From an uncultured Megasphaera sp. (GTDB taxonomy: Bacteria; Bacillota; Negativicutes; Veillonellales; Megasphaeraceae): a stretch of DNA of 36,001 bases. The notes under the pieces are model-generated. The model was not told the origin of the DNA. It saw nothing but the letters and a program-made list of their open reading frames with translations, and did not search any database. A program made the translations under genes and the position numbers. Numbering within the stretch: the first letter of the stretch is position 1; each line of letters starts with the position of its first letter. Shown here piece by piece: positions 13,639-21,517 of this stretch. Location: the NCBI GenBank assembly GCA_934193515.1, contig CAKPVJ010000019.1, forward strand, positions 1 through 36,001, read 5' to 3'.

Positions 13639-14147
13639 CGTACTCTTCCTTCCGTCAATGTAATGTTTTGTGTGGTTAAGTCGCACAGCACGGCGCCCAG
13701 CAAGTCCGCGACTTTTTGCGGTGCGACTAAAACCTGTTGTCCGCGCATACCGGCACTGAGACTAATCGTATCGCAGTGTGCTGCAGAGATATCCAGATAG
13801 GTAGGAAACTGCTTTTTCATGCCAATGGGAGAACAGCCGCCGCGGATATAGCCTGTAAGGCTGGAAAGGTCTTTGACATGCAGGAGCTGCACGCTTTTAT
13901 TGCCGCTGCAGAAAGCAGCTTTTTTTAAATCCAGTTCTTTATCGCTGGGAATGCAGAAGACGACAGGGCCTGTTTTATTTCCCTGTCCGACAAGTGTTTT
14001 AAATACGTGTCCCGGATTCATGCCGAGTTCTGCCGCAGCGTGTATGCCGGAAAGGTCTTCTTCTGTATAGTCATAAGCTTTTGCCACATACGGAATTTTT
14101 TGTTTGTCTAAAATCCGCATGACATTCGTTTTTTTTAATTTTGCCAT
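13635..14147 (-). CDS. ybaK: YbaK/EbsC-type aminoacyl-tRNA deacylase (Cys-tRNA(Pro) deacylase)
   Basis: This 170-residue protein belongs to the YbaK family, which hydrolyses Cys-tRNA(Pro) made by misacylating prolyl-tRNA synthetase. Signatures are HVFKTLVGQG near residue 48, with the conserved lysine, and the GYIRGGCSPIGMKKQFPTYLD block near 98-118. The ATG at 14147 was chosen because MAKLKKTNVMRIL is the usual family start and AAGGA lies upstream. The extra 21 residues of the longer frame overlap the promoter. The stop overlaps the start of the uracil-DNA glycosylase gene by four bases. Both genes are housekeeping quality-control functions with no obvious pathway link. Confidence 0.9.
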   Translation of the reverse strand: MAKLKKTNVMRILDKQKIPYVAKAYDYTEEDLSGIHAAAELGMNPGHVFKTLVGQGNKTGPVVFCIPSDKELDLKKAAFCSGNKSVQLLHVKDLSSLTGYIRGGCSPIGMKKQFPTYLDISAAHCDTISLSAGMRGQQVLVAPQKVADLLGAVLCDLTTQNITLTEGRVR

Positions 14148-14181
14148 TTCTACCACATCCTTTAGTATAGAAACTACTTTA

Positions 14182-14210
14182 ACTATAGCAACATATATGC
14201 TTTTTTTCAA
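14182..14210 (-). promoter_or_regulatory. Promoter of the ybaK-UDG transcript
   Basis: On the minus strand TTGAAA (complement of 14205-14210) is followed after 17 bp by TATAGT (complement of 14182-14187) with an extended TGC just before it. It supports the shorter ybaK start because it lies within the extra residues of the longer frame. Confidence 0.65.
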
Positions 14211-14255
14211 GATGCCGGCTTAGACGGGAAATGATGAAAAGTAGACCTTGTTATA

Positions 14256-14284
14256 TTGTATTTTGAACGCAACTCTTTTATAAT
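14256..14284 (+). promoter_or_regulatory. Promoter of the amidase-permease-amidohydrolase operon
   Basis: TTGTAT (14256-14261) and a perfect TATAAT (14279-14284) are separated by 17 bp, with the amidase start codon 37 bp downstream. It diverges from the ybaK promoter, with the two -35 boxes 45 bp apart. Confidence 0.55.
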
Positions 14285-14321
14285 TTTACATTATAAACGT
14301 ATGAAGAGAGAAGGTGTATCT

Positions 14322-15110
14322 ATGAAAATTGCAGCAGTTCAGTTAGATGTTGTATTGGGAGCTGTAGATACTAATTACGAAACAGCAGAAAAAGCGATAA
14401 TCCAGGCTGCACATACCGGCGCCGATGTTGTCGTGCTGCCTGAAATGTGGAATACGTCTTTTTATCCGACCAATGTGCAGCAATTAGCCGATGATGACGG
14501 CAGACGAACCAAAGCGTTTTTAATGTCGTTGGCAAAAACATATCATATCCATATCGTAGGAGGGTCTGTAGCCAACTGCAAAGCGGATGGCATATATAAT
14601 ACGACGTATGTAGTCAACCGTCAGGGAGAGATAGCAGGTACGTATGATAAAGTACATGTTTTCACGCCGGGAGGTGAAGATAGAGCCTTTCGTGCCGGCA
14701 ATAGATTAAATGTTTTTACGTTGGACGGTATTACCATGGCTTCTATTATTTGTTATGATCTGCGGTTTGCTGAATGGGTCCGTATGGCGGCGCTGGCAGG
14801 CGCAAAGGTGCTTTTTGTACCGGCAGCCTGGCCGGATGTGCGCATAGACCATTGGCAGATTTTAAATCGTGCCAGAGCTATTGAAAACCAAATGGTTGTT
14901 GCAGCAGTCAACAACTGCGGCATCGCAGGATCTTTTCATTTTGGCGGTCATTCTATGATTGTTGACCCATTGGGAACCGTATTGGGAGAAGCAAAAGAAG
15001 CCCCGACGATAGTAACGGCTGATGCGGATATAGACTGCATTGCGTCTATTCGTGAAACCATCAATGTATTTCGCGACAGACGGCCGGAATTATATCAAAT
15101 TCATCAATAA
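14322..15110 (+). CDS. Carbon-nitrogen hydrolase, nitrilase superfamily (omega-amidase-like)
   Basis: This 262-residue enzyme has the complete nitrilase-superfamily triad: Glu41 in VVLPEMWNT, Lys110 in TYDKVHVF and Cys144 in IICYDLRF. EMWNTSFYP resembles omega-amidase/2-oxoacid-amide hydrolases (Nit2, YafV), which hydrolyse alpha-ketoglutaramate and similar monoamides. The start is the ATG of MKIAAVQ, with AGAAGG upstream; the frame upstream to 14256 has no start signal and contains the promoter. It leads an operon with an AEC permease 15 nt downstream and an M20 amidohydrolase, so the three may import and deamidate or cleave an amide-linked compound. Substrate identity is uncertain. Confidence 0.87.
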   Translation: MKIAAVQLDVVLGAVDTNYETAEKAIIQAAHTGADVVVLPEMWNTSFYPTNVQQLADDDGRRTKAFLMSLAKTYHIHIVGGSVANCKADGIYNTTYVVNRQGEIAGTYDKVHVFTPGGEDRAFRAGNRLNVFTLDGITMASIICYDLRFAEWVRMAALAGAKVLFVPAAWPDVRIDHWQILNRARAIENQMVVAAVNNCGIAGSFHFGGHSMIVDPLGTVLGEAKEAPTIVTADADIDCIASIRETINVFRDRRPELYQIHQ

Positions 15111-15125
15111 AGGGAAGCGATTTGT

Positions 15126-16073
15126 ATGGCGGGAATGATTCATGGCCTGCAGGGGATTTTTGAAATATTATTTATGATTGGTATTGGCTTTGTTTTAGTG
15201 AAAAAAGGTTGGTTTGCGGCGGATACGAGTGCCCTGTTGACCAAGCTGGTTATGAAAATAGCGTTGCCGCTGTATATGCTGTGTCAGTTGAAAAAGGATT
15301 TTACGCATGATTCACTGCTGCAGATTGCGCCGGATTTGCTGTTGCCTGTATCTTCTATTTTATTGGCGTATGCTGCAGGGCGGATAGCGGTTAAGGTGCT
15401 GCATATACGGAAAGATCGGCAAGGTGTGTTTATTACCTGCTTTTTTATTGCCAATACGATTTTTATTGGTCTGCCTGTCAACCTGGCGTTGTTTGGCACG
15501 CAAAGCGTACCGTCTGTGATGCTCTATTACATGGCTAATACGACGATGTTTTGGACGCTGGGCGTCTATCATATTGTCAACGACAGTACTGGCGGCAGCG
15601 AAAAGATGCCGTTATTTTCGCTGCAAACGATAAAAAAAGTATTATCGCCGCCGTTGTTGGGATTTTTGGCTGGCTTGCTGCTCATTATAGCAGATATTCC
15701 CTTGCCTGATTTTTTGCTGGTATCGTTTCAGTATGTAGGTAATATGGCGACACCGTTGTCACTGATGGTTATTGGCATTGAAATGAGCGGTATTTCTCTG
15801 GCCGATGTGCATTGGGACAGGGACTTGATTGGCGCTTTGACAGGCCGGTTTATTGTTTGTCCCCTTTGTGTGCTGGTGCTGCTGCCGCTGATTCCGGTTA
15901 CGCCTATGTCGGCGCAGGTTTTTTCCATGCAGGCCAGCATGCCGGCTATGACGCAAATGACGGTAGTTGCCAAGGCAGTAGGCGCTGATGTTCGCTATTC
16001 GACGCAGGTTAGCTTTCTTTCCGTACTGTTGGGGCTGATTGTTATTCCATTATATATGTTTATATTACAGTAG
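15126..16073 (+). CDS. AEC family transporter (auxin efflux carrier-type permease)
   Basis: This 315-residue integral membrane protein shows about ten hydrophobic spans in two halves, as in the AEC/BART superfamily. The first half ends with FFIANTIFIGLPVNLALFG (near residues 101-119), the characteristic unwound helix with Asn and Pro. The second ends in VFSMQASMPAMTQMTVVAKAVGAD (near 267-290), the matching motif. Family members move malate, other carboxylates or amino acid derivatives. GGAAG precedes the ATG. It is the middle gene of the operon, so its substrate probably is, or yields, the substrate of the flanking hydrolases. Confidence 0.87.
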   Translation: MAGMIHGLQGIFEILFMIGIGFVLVKKGWFAADTSALLTKLVMKIALPLYMLCQLKKDFTHDSLLQIAPDLLLPVSSILLAYAAGRIAVKVLHIRKDRQGVFITCFFIANTIFIGLPVNLALFGTQSVPSVMLYYMANTTMFWTLGVYHIVNDSTGGSEKMPLFSLQTIKKVLSPPLLGFLAGLLLIIADIPLPDFLLVSFQYVGNMATPLSLMVIGIEMSGISLADVHWDRDLIGALTGRFIVCPLCVLVLLPLIPVTPMSAQVFSMQASMPAMTQMTVVAKAVGADVRYSTQVSFLSVLLGLIVIPLYMFILQ

Positions 16074-16103
16074 TAAGATAAAATGTAGTTTTAGGAGGAT
16101 GTC

Positions 16104-17264
16104 ATGTCTGTAGATTTGATGTTGAAATATATTAGAGAATATGAAAGAAAGGCGTTTGCATTAAATTATCAGATTGCTAATGACCCGGAATTATCGGGGC
16201 AAGAGTACCATGCATGCGCTGCATATGCCGCATTGTGCCGTTCGTTGGGGATGGAAGTAACGGAACATTTTGCCAACGAGCCGACGGCTTTTAAAGCAGT
16301 AGTCCGCCGTGTCGAAAAGCCTGTAATGAAAATTGCCCTTTTGGCAGAATATGACGCACTGCCGGGCGTAGGGCATGGATGCGGCCATTCGGCAAGCGGC
16401 GCCATTAGTTTTTTGGCAGCGGCTGCGCTGCAGCATATGGATATACCGGTTGATATAGATGTATTGGGAACGCCGGATGAAGAACTGCACGGCGGCAAAG
16501 TCGGCATGTGTGAAGAAGATGTATTTAAAGCATATGACCTGGCTGTGATGATTCATATGTCTCCCAATAAAACCACATCTAATTCCCGCTTTTTAGCATT
16601 AGATGATTACCGTATTGCCTTTCACGGGCAGACAGCGCATGCAGCCAGTGAGCCGTGGAATGGCCGTAATGCATTGAATGGCGCTGTGTTGGCGATGCAT
16701 GCTATTGACATGCTGCGTCAGCATGTACGGCCGGAAACGCGTATTGGCGTCTACATGGTGCAAGGCGGAACGGCATCGAATATTATTCCAGACTATGCAG
16801 AGCTGGAATGCTGCATTCGTCATACAGAAAGGACCTATCTGGATACGGTCGTAGCCAAAATTATGAAATGTTTTGAAGGGGCAGCGATAGCGACGGATAC
16901 CACCTATGATGTCAGACAGGTAGGATATAAGTTTGACAATATGATTTGGAATCAGGCTGCAACGCAGGCTGTTGAAGCCGTTTTAGATGAAATGAATATT
17001 CCATATAAAAACACGAATGACTGCGGCAGTTCGGATATAGGCAATGTAAGTCATCAATGTCCGGCCCTGCATTTGCATTTAGCGATGGGTACGACGGCTT
17101 GTCCGGAACATTCCGTACAAATAGCCAATATGGTAAAAAGCCCTTCTATCGAAAATACCATTCGCCAAGGAGCAGAAATCATGGGCCGTTTGGTGTTGAA
17201 ATTGGCAGCAGAAGAACCGCTGCGGCGGGCTATTCGAGAAGAGTTTCTGCAGAAAAATATATAA
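16104..17264 (+). CDS. M20 family amidohydrolase (AbgB/peptidase M20D-like)
   Basis: This 386-residue protein has the two-domain M20 fold. Metal-binding motifs include GVGHGCGHSASG near residue 89, TPDEELHGGK near 118 with the catalytic glutamate pair, and MIHMSP near 150. The C-terminal metal region is GTTACPEHSVQ near 329. The lid domain holds FHGQTAHAASEPWNGRNALNG near 173. The family hydrolyses N-acyl amino acids, dipeptides or p-aminobenzoyl-glutamate. AGGAGG lies 6 nt before the ATG, 30 bp after the permease gene. As the last gene of the operon it probably releases an amino acid from a conjugate taken up by the permease. Confidence 0.87.
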   Translation: MSVDLMLKYIREYERKAFALNYQIANDPELSGQEYHACAAYAALCRSLGMEVTEHFANEPTAFKAVVRRVEKPVMKIALLAEYDALPGVGHGCGHSASGAISFLAAAALQHMDIPVDIDVLGTPDEELHGGKVGMCEEDVFKAYDLAVMIHMSPNKTTSNSRFLALDDYRIAFHGQTAHAASEPWNGRNALNGAVLAMHAIDMLRQHVRPETRIGVYMVQGGTASNIIPDYAELECCIRHTERTYLDTVVAKIMKCFEGAAIATDTTYDVRQVGYKFDNMIWNQAATQAVEAVLDEMNIPYKNTNDCGSSDIGNVSHQCPALHLHLAMGTTACPEHSVQIANMVKSPSIENTIRQGAEIMGRLVLKLAAEEPLRRAIREEFLQKNI

Positions 17265-17275
17265 TCATTGGTGCA

Positions 17276-17325
17276 GCAAAAAAAGAAAAGGCCATAGACT
17301 ATAGTCTATGAGCCTTTTCTTTTTT
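17276..17325. terminator. Bidirectional terminator between the amidohydrolase and gdhA
   Basis: AAAAGAAAAGGC (17281-17292) pairs with GCCTTTTCTTTT (17312-17323). An 18-bp perfect palindrome (17293-17310) continues the stem up to its loop, with one bulged A. A-runs and T-runs flank both sides. It serves the two convergent genes, ending 12 nt after the amidohydrolase stop and 36 nt past gdhA. Confidence 0.9.
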
Positions 17326-17360
17326 AGGGAGATATAACCGCTCGTGTGAATACGAGGTGA

Positions 17361-18710
17361 TTAGAAGACACCTTGTGCAAGCATAGCATCAGCAACCCGT
17401 TCAAAACCGGCAATGTTAGCACCGGCAACGAGGTTGTAACCCAATCCATTGCGGGCAGATGCATCTTTGCAGTTCTTGTAAATCGTATTCATGATGTGAT
17501 GGAGTCGTGTATCGACTTCTTCTTCTGTCCAAACAAGACGTTCGCTGTTCTGACTCATTTCTAGTGCAGATACAGCTACGCCGCCGGCGTTTACGGCTTT
17601 GGACGGAGCTACGATCATGTCTTTTTGGTCCAATAAATATTTCAAAGCATCGTTCGTTGTCGGCATATTGGCAACTTCGATGTAATACCGAATCTTGTTT
17701 GCTGCGATTTGTTTTGCCTGTTCCAAATGAACGTCATTCTGCATAGCAGACGGCATAACGATGTCAACTTTTCTGTTCCATGGTTTTTCACCAGGATAAA
17801 ATTCTACGCCGAATTTATCTGCATAATCTTTTACGCAGTTGCGGCCGCTGCTGCGCATTTCAAGCAGGTAGTTGATTTTTTCTTCCGTTACGACACCGTC
17901 TGGATCGTAGATGTAGCCATCCGGACCGGATAAGGTAACAACTTTAGCGCCGAGTTCAGCCGCTTTTTTGCAGATGCCCCAGGTAACGTTGCCAAAGCCT
18001 GCCGCAGCAATCGTTTTTCCTTTGATATCCTGGCCGTCGTCTTTTAAGACGTTTTCCAAGAAGTATACAGCACCGTAGCCTGTTGCTTCCGGACGGATGA
18101 GGGAGCCGCCAAAGCTAAAGCCTTTACCTGTCAATACGCCGTTTTCAAAGGCACCTTTTAAGCGGCGGTATTCGCCGAATAAATAACCGATTTCACGGCC
18201 GCCAACGCCCATATCACCAGCAGGTACGTCGATGTCCGGTCCGATATAGCGATACAAGCCCTGCATAAAGCTTTGGCAGAAACGCATGATTTCAGCATCG
18301 GATTTGCCTGTCGGATCGAAATCAGAGCCGCCTTTTGCTCCGCCGATGGGAAGACCTGTCAAGGCGTTTTTAAAGATTTGTTCAAACCCTAAGAATTTAA
18401 TGATGCCGGGATATACGTTTTTCTGGAAACGAAGTCCGCCTTTATACGGCCCGATGGCTCCATTGAATTGGAAACGATACCCTGTGTTTGTATGGTATTT
18501 TCCTTCATCATCCTGCCAAACAACACGGAATGTAAATTGACGTTCCGGTTCTACTAGGCGATTTAATAAATCGAATTTTTCATATTCCGGATGTTTTTCA
18601 ACGACTGGTTCCAACGATGAAAAAACTTCTTCTACGGTTTGCACGAATTCCGGTTCATTTGCATATTTAGTTCTTACGTTTTCGATTACAGATTCAAGAT
18701 ATTTGTTCAT
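17361..18710 (-). CDS. gdhA: Glutamate dehydrogenase, hexameric class
   Basis: This 449-residue enzyme interconverts glutamate with 2-oxoglutarate and ammonia. Glutamate-binding Lys90 is in GPYKGGLRF, catalytic Lys126 is in PIGGAKGGSDFDP, and the conserved Asp lies in DIDVPAGDMGVGG near residue 160. The dinucleotide fold shows AGFGNVTWG, and the segment after the second strand reads LSGPDGYIYDPDG. From memory this is very close to the NAD-dependent Clostridium symbiosum enzyme, so NAD specificity and a catabolic role are plausible; NADP use cannot be excluded. The ATG at 18710 has GAGGTG at 6 nt. A GTG nine bases earlier overlaps that site and is rejected. It is a single-gene unit with its own promoter. 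Confidence 0.93.
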   Translation of the reverse strand: MNKYLESVIENVRTKYANEPEFVQTVEEVFSSLEPVVEKHPEYEKFDLLNRLVEPERQFTFRVVWQDDEGKYHTNTGYRFQFNGAIGPYKGGLRFQKNVYPGIIKFLGFEQIFKNALTGLPIGGAKGGSDFDPTGKSDAEIMRFCQSFMQGLYRYIGPDIDVPAGDMGVGGREIGYLFGEYRRLKGAFENGVLTGKGFSFGGSLIRPEATGYGAVYFLENVLKDDGQDIKGKTIAAAGFGNVTWGICKKAAELGAKVVTLSGPDGYIYDPDGVVTEEKINYLLEMRSSGRNCVKDYADKFGVEFYPGEKPWNRKVDIVMPSAMQNDVHLEQAKQIAANKIRYYIEVANMPTTNDALKYLLDQKDMIVAPSKAVNAGGVAVSALEMSQNSERLVWTEEEVDTRLHHIMNTIYKNCKDASARNGLGYNLVAGANIAGFERVADAMLAQGVF

Positions 18711-18801
18711 TAAAATCACCTCGTTAAAATTTTTTGAATCACCATTTAAAATATACTATTCACCCTAAAATGCTTTCTATCTAACTGCTTCCTATGACCA
18801 C

Positions 18802-18830
18802 ATCATAGCATGTTTTCTTTGTTTTGAAAA
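18802..18830 (-). promoter_or_regulatory. Promoter of gdhA
   Basis: On the minus strand TTTTCA (complement of 18825-18830) and TATGAT (complement of 18802-18807) are 17 bp apart, with an extended TGC before the -10 box. The leader would be about 85 nt. No riboswitch is recognised in it. Confidence 0.6.
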
Positions 18831-19169
18831 TACCGCAATGTGAAAATTAATTTTGTTCAAAGAAATTAAAAAAGTAAAAATAAATAGAAACCATAAAATT
18901 TTTTACTATATTCCTCAAATTTTTATATAAAATAAATAAAAAAGCAAGTTCATTCCTAAAAATTATTTGTAAAATTCTTAAAAATCATAGCATGAAAGAA
19001 GCGTATATTTATTTTGAAATGGTATGGTATATTGTATCCATATACGGTAATAAGGATATGCTTGTTCAAATATAGAAAGTTCGTTTCAAAAAGGAGAATG
19101 CGATACAGAGCGGGAACGGTGTATTATGTTAAATTTGAATACGCAATGGTGCAGATTCATATTTTAATC
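18831..19169. other. AT-rich noncoding spacer between gdhA and fbp
   Basis: This stretch between divergent genes contains no convincing coding region. A possible 24-residue frame starting near 19098 sits too close to its AAGGAG to be believable. An extended -10-like TGGTATATT lies near 19025-19034 without a clear -35 box. No repeats or RNA structure stand out. Confidence 0.45.
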
Positions 19170-19198
19170 TAGTCACAATAGAAAAGATAGTGTACAAT
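19170..19198 (+). promoter_or_regulatory. Candidate promoter of fbp
   Basis: TAGTCA (19170-19175) and TACAAT (19193-19198) are separated by 17 bp, and the start codon lies 57 bp further on. A second TATAAT-like run just upstream of the ribosome binding site is too close to be useful. Confidence 0.45.
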
Positions 19199-19254
19199 AG
19201 AAAGAAAATAAGGAAAAGTAGTATACTATATAATAATAAAAGGAGTACGGCATC

Positions 19255-21171
19255 ATGGAAACATGTAAAGATTATTCTCCCCAGTATGTGCGCTATTTGG
19301 AATTGCTGTCAAAGGAATATCCCAATCAGGCGGCAACATTTACAGAGATTATCAATTTGCAGGCTATTGTTAATCTTCCCAAGGGGACAGAACATTTTAT
19401 GAGTGATTTACACGGGGAATATGAAGCGTTTTACCATATTTTGAATAATTGTTCCGGTGTAATTCGTGAAAAAGTTGAAATGATTTTTGCTAATTCGATG
19501 ACGGAAAAAGAACGGGATGACTTACTGACACTTATTTATTATCCTAAAGAAAAATTGGATATGCTGCAGCGGCAGCATGTCATTACCGACGAATGGGCAT
19601 TGACGACATTAAATCATTTAATTCGTTTGGTAAAATTATTATCTTCCAAATATACCCGGTCTAAAGTGCGTAAAGCGATGCCGCCGGTTTTCCGCTTTGT
19701 TATTGATGAATTACTGCATGCGCAGCCCGATGAAGACAAAAATCGCCGGGTTTACCATATGAAGATTTTAGATACTATTTTAGAAACGGGAAGTACACGG
19801 CAGTTTATTTATGCGTTAGCCAGTTTAATTAAACGATTGGCTGTAGATCATTTGCATATTATAGGTGATATTTATGACCGCGGGCCGCATGCTGACAAAA
19901 TCATGGATTATTTGATGCATCATCATTCCCTGGATATTCAATGGGGCAACCATGATGTACTGTGGATGGGAGCCGCGGCCGGCAGTCAGGCTTGTATTGC
20001 CAATGTATTGAGAAACAATATACGCTACCATAATTTAGAGATATTAGAAAGCGGATACGGCATTAGTTTGCGCCCGTTGGCACTCTTTGCATTACGTACG
20101 TATACCAAGGATGATGGCATTGAACCGATGGTGAAAGCCATTAATGTTATTTTATCAAAATTGGAGGGCCAGGTTATTATTCGTCATCCTGAATATAACA
20201 TGGACGACCGGCTGCTATTCCATACGATTGATTGGCAAAACGGTACGATTGTCATTCAGGGAAAGACCTATCCGCTGACGACGACGGATTTTCCGACAGT
20301 CAATCCGCAGGACCCGTATCAGCTATCGCCGGAAGAACATCGTATCATGTCACAGATTACGTCTGAATTTTTGGAAAGCGAACGCCTTCATAAACATATT
20401 CGCTTCTTTTACAGCCACGGCTCACTGTACCGGGGATATAATAATAATCTTTTATTCCACGGGGGAGTGCCGCTAAATGAAGACGGCTCTTTTAAGGAAA
20501 TCTTTTTTGACGGCAAACCGTATAAAGGAAAAGCGCTTATGGATATGGCTGACTTCATGGCGCGGCAGGCATATAACAAACGCGACACGAACAGTTTGGA
20601 TTATATGTGGTACATGTGGTGCGGTCAGGATTCACCAGTATCAGGGCGCGTGGTCAAAACATTTGAACGCAGCTATATCAAAGATGAATCGACATGGAAA
20701 GAACCGCAAAATGCATATTATCGCCTCAACAGAGATAAAAATGAGTGCATCAAAATTTTACATGAATTTGGCATTGATTCGCCGCAGGGACATATTATCA
20801 ATGGACATACGCCGGTCAAGGTGAAAAAAGGAGAAAGCCCGATTCGTGCAGAAGGCAAAGAAATTTGTATTGACGGCGGTTTTTGCAAGGCCTATCAAGG
20901 GTCTACAGGCATTGCCGGGTATACCTTGATTTTCAATTCTCACGGCATTCGGATTAAAGCGCATTACCCGTTTAAGGATGTAAACCAAGTATTGATGAAC
21001 AATGCAGACATTGATTCTGAATCGACCCAAGTTGAATTAGAACCGAAGCGCGTCATGATTGGCGATACGGATAATGGCAAGAAGATTTTACAGATGATTG
21101 ATGATTTGAATGCCTTGCTGCAGGCCTATCGAGAAGGTATTATTTTGGAACGCAACGGGATAGAATATTAA
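19255..21171 (+). CDS. fbp: Fructose-1,6-bisphosphatase class III
   Basis: This 638-residue enzyme is the large Firmicutes-type fructose bisphosphatase, a metallophosphoesterase unrelated to the E. coli enzyme. It removes the 1-phosphate in gluconeogenesis. The metal-binding motifs are HFMSDLHGEYEAF (Asp51, His53), IIGDIYDRGPHADK near residue 202 and WGNHD (residues 230-234). Further conserved blocks are NGHTPVKVKKGE and DGGFCKAYQGSTGIAGYTL near the C-terminus. AAAGGAG lies 9 nt before the ATG. An organism living on lactate needs gluconeogenesis, so the gene fits the window's metabolism. It appears to be a single-gene unit followed by a structured element. Confidence 0.95.
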   Translation: METCKDYSPQYVRYLELLSKEYPNQAATFTEIINLQAIVNLPKGTEHFMSDLHGEYEAFYHILNNCSGVIREKVEMIFANSMTEKERDDLLTLIYYPKEKLDMLQRQHVITDEWALTTLNHLIRLVKLLSSKYTRSKVRKAMPPVFRFVIDELLHAQPDEDKNRRVYHMKILDTILETGSTRQFIYALASLIKRLAVDHLHIIGDIYDRGPHADKIMDYLMHHHSLDIQWGNHDVLWMGAAAGSQACIANVLRNNIRYHNLEILESGYGISLRPLALFALRTYTKDDGIEPMVKAINVILSKLEGQVIIRHPEYNMDDRLLFHTIDWQNGTIVIQGKTYPLTTTDFPTVNPQDPYQLSPEEHRIMSQITSEFLESERLHKHIRFFYSHGSLYRGYNNNLLFHGGVPLNEDGSFKEIFFDGKPYKGKALMDMADFMARQAYNKRDTNSLDYMWYMWCGQDSPVSGRVVKTFERSYIKDESTWKEPQNAYYRLNRDKNECIKILHEFGIDSPQGHIINGHTPVKVKKGESPIRAEGKEICIDGGFCKAYQGSTGIAGYTLIFNSHGIRIKAHYPFKDVNQVLMNNADIDSESTQVELEPKRVMIGDTDNGKKILQMIDDLNALLQAYREGIILERNGIEY

Positions 21172-21211
21172 ATCAAACAGGACTATGAAACAACAGCATA
21201 TATAAAAAAGC

Positions 21212-21309
21212 AAAGGGTTTCTGATTTCGCAGCGTGCATGGCTTCTATACGTTATATTTTTGAGAGTAACGCATGAGGAACGGCGCCTGTCATGAAATCG
21301 GAGACCCTT
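21212..21309 (+). ncRNA. Structured RNA-like element, copy 2 (same family as 12647-12746)
   Basis: A 16-bp closing stem pairs 21213-21228 with 21294-21309; two of its pairs are G-U only on the plus strand. Inside are GCAGCG (21229-21234) with CGCCTGT (21284-21290, one bulge) and the hairpin CGTTAT (21250-21255) with GTAACG (21266-21271). Blocks CGTTA, ATTTTTG, TAAC, CATG and AGGA repeat those of copy 1. It lies 40 nt past fbp and about 210 nt before nhaA. A short CTTTTAT follows, so a terminator role for fbp is possible. Confidence 0.5.
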
Positions 21310-21517
21310 CTTTTATGGCTCAATGCAATGATATATTTTATGCTGTACAAGACACTGTTTAACCGTATTTTTTGCTGCAAACTATGTATGCGTTTTGCAT
21401 ATCTTTCTATATCAGATGGATATTTGCATTTTTGGTATGTGCGGATACCTAGGGGAAAGAAAAGAGGACATGATATAATAAAAAAAACAAATTGTAAGAA
21501 AGAAGGATGATAGAGTA
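21310..21517 (+). other. Leader region of nhaA
   Basis: About 200 nt of noncoding DNA hold a small hairpin GGTAT-ATACC (about 21433-21449) and a TATAAT hexamer near 21473 without a recognisable -35 box. No known sodium, lithium or pH-responsive RNA is recognised with confidence. Confidence 0.35.

Noticed and set aside
19098..19172. 24-residue small gene upstream of fbp
   Set aside because: The AAGGAG lies directly against the start codon, and the peptide has no recognisable feature.
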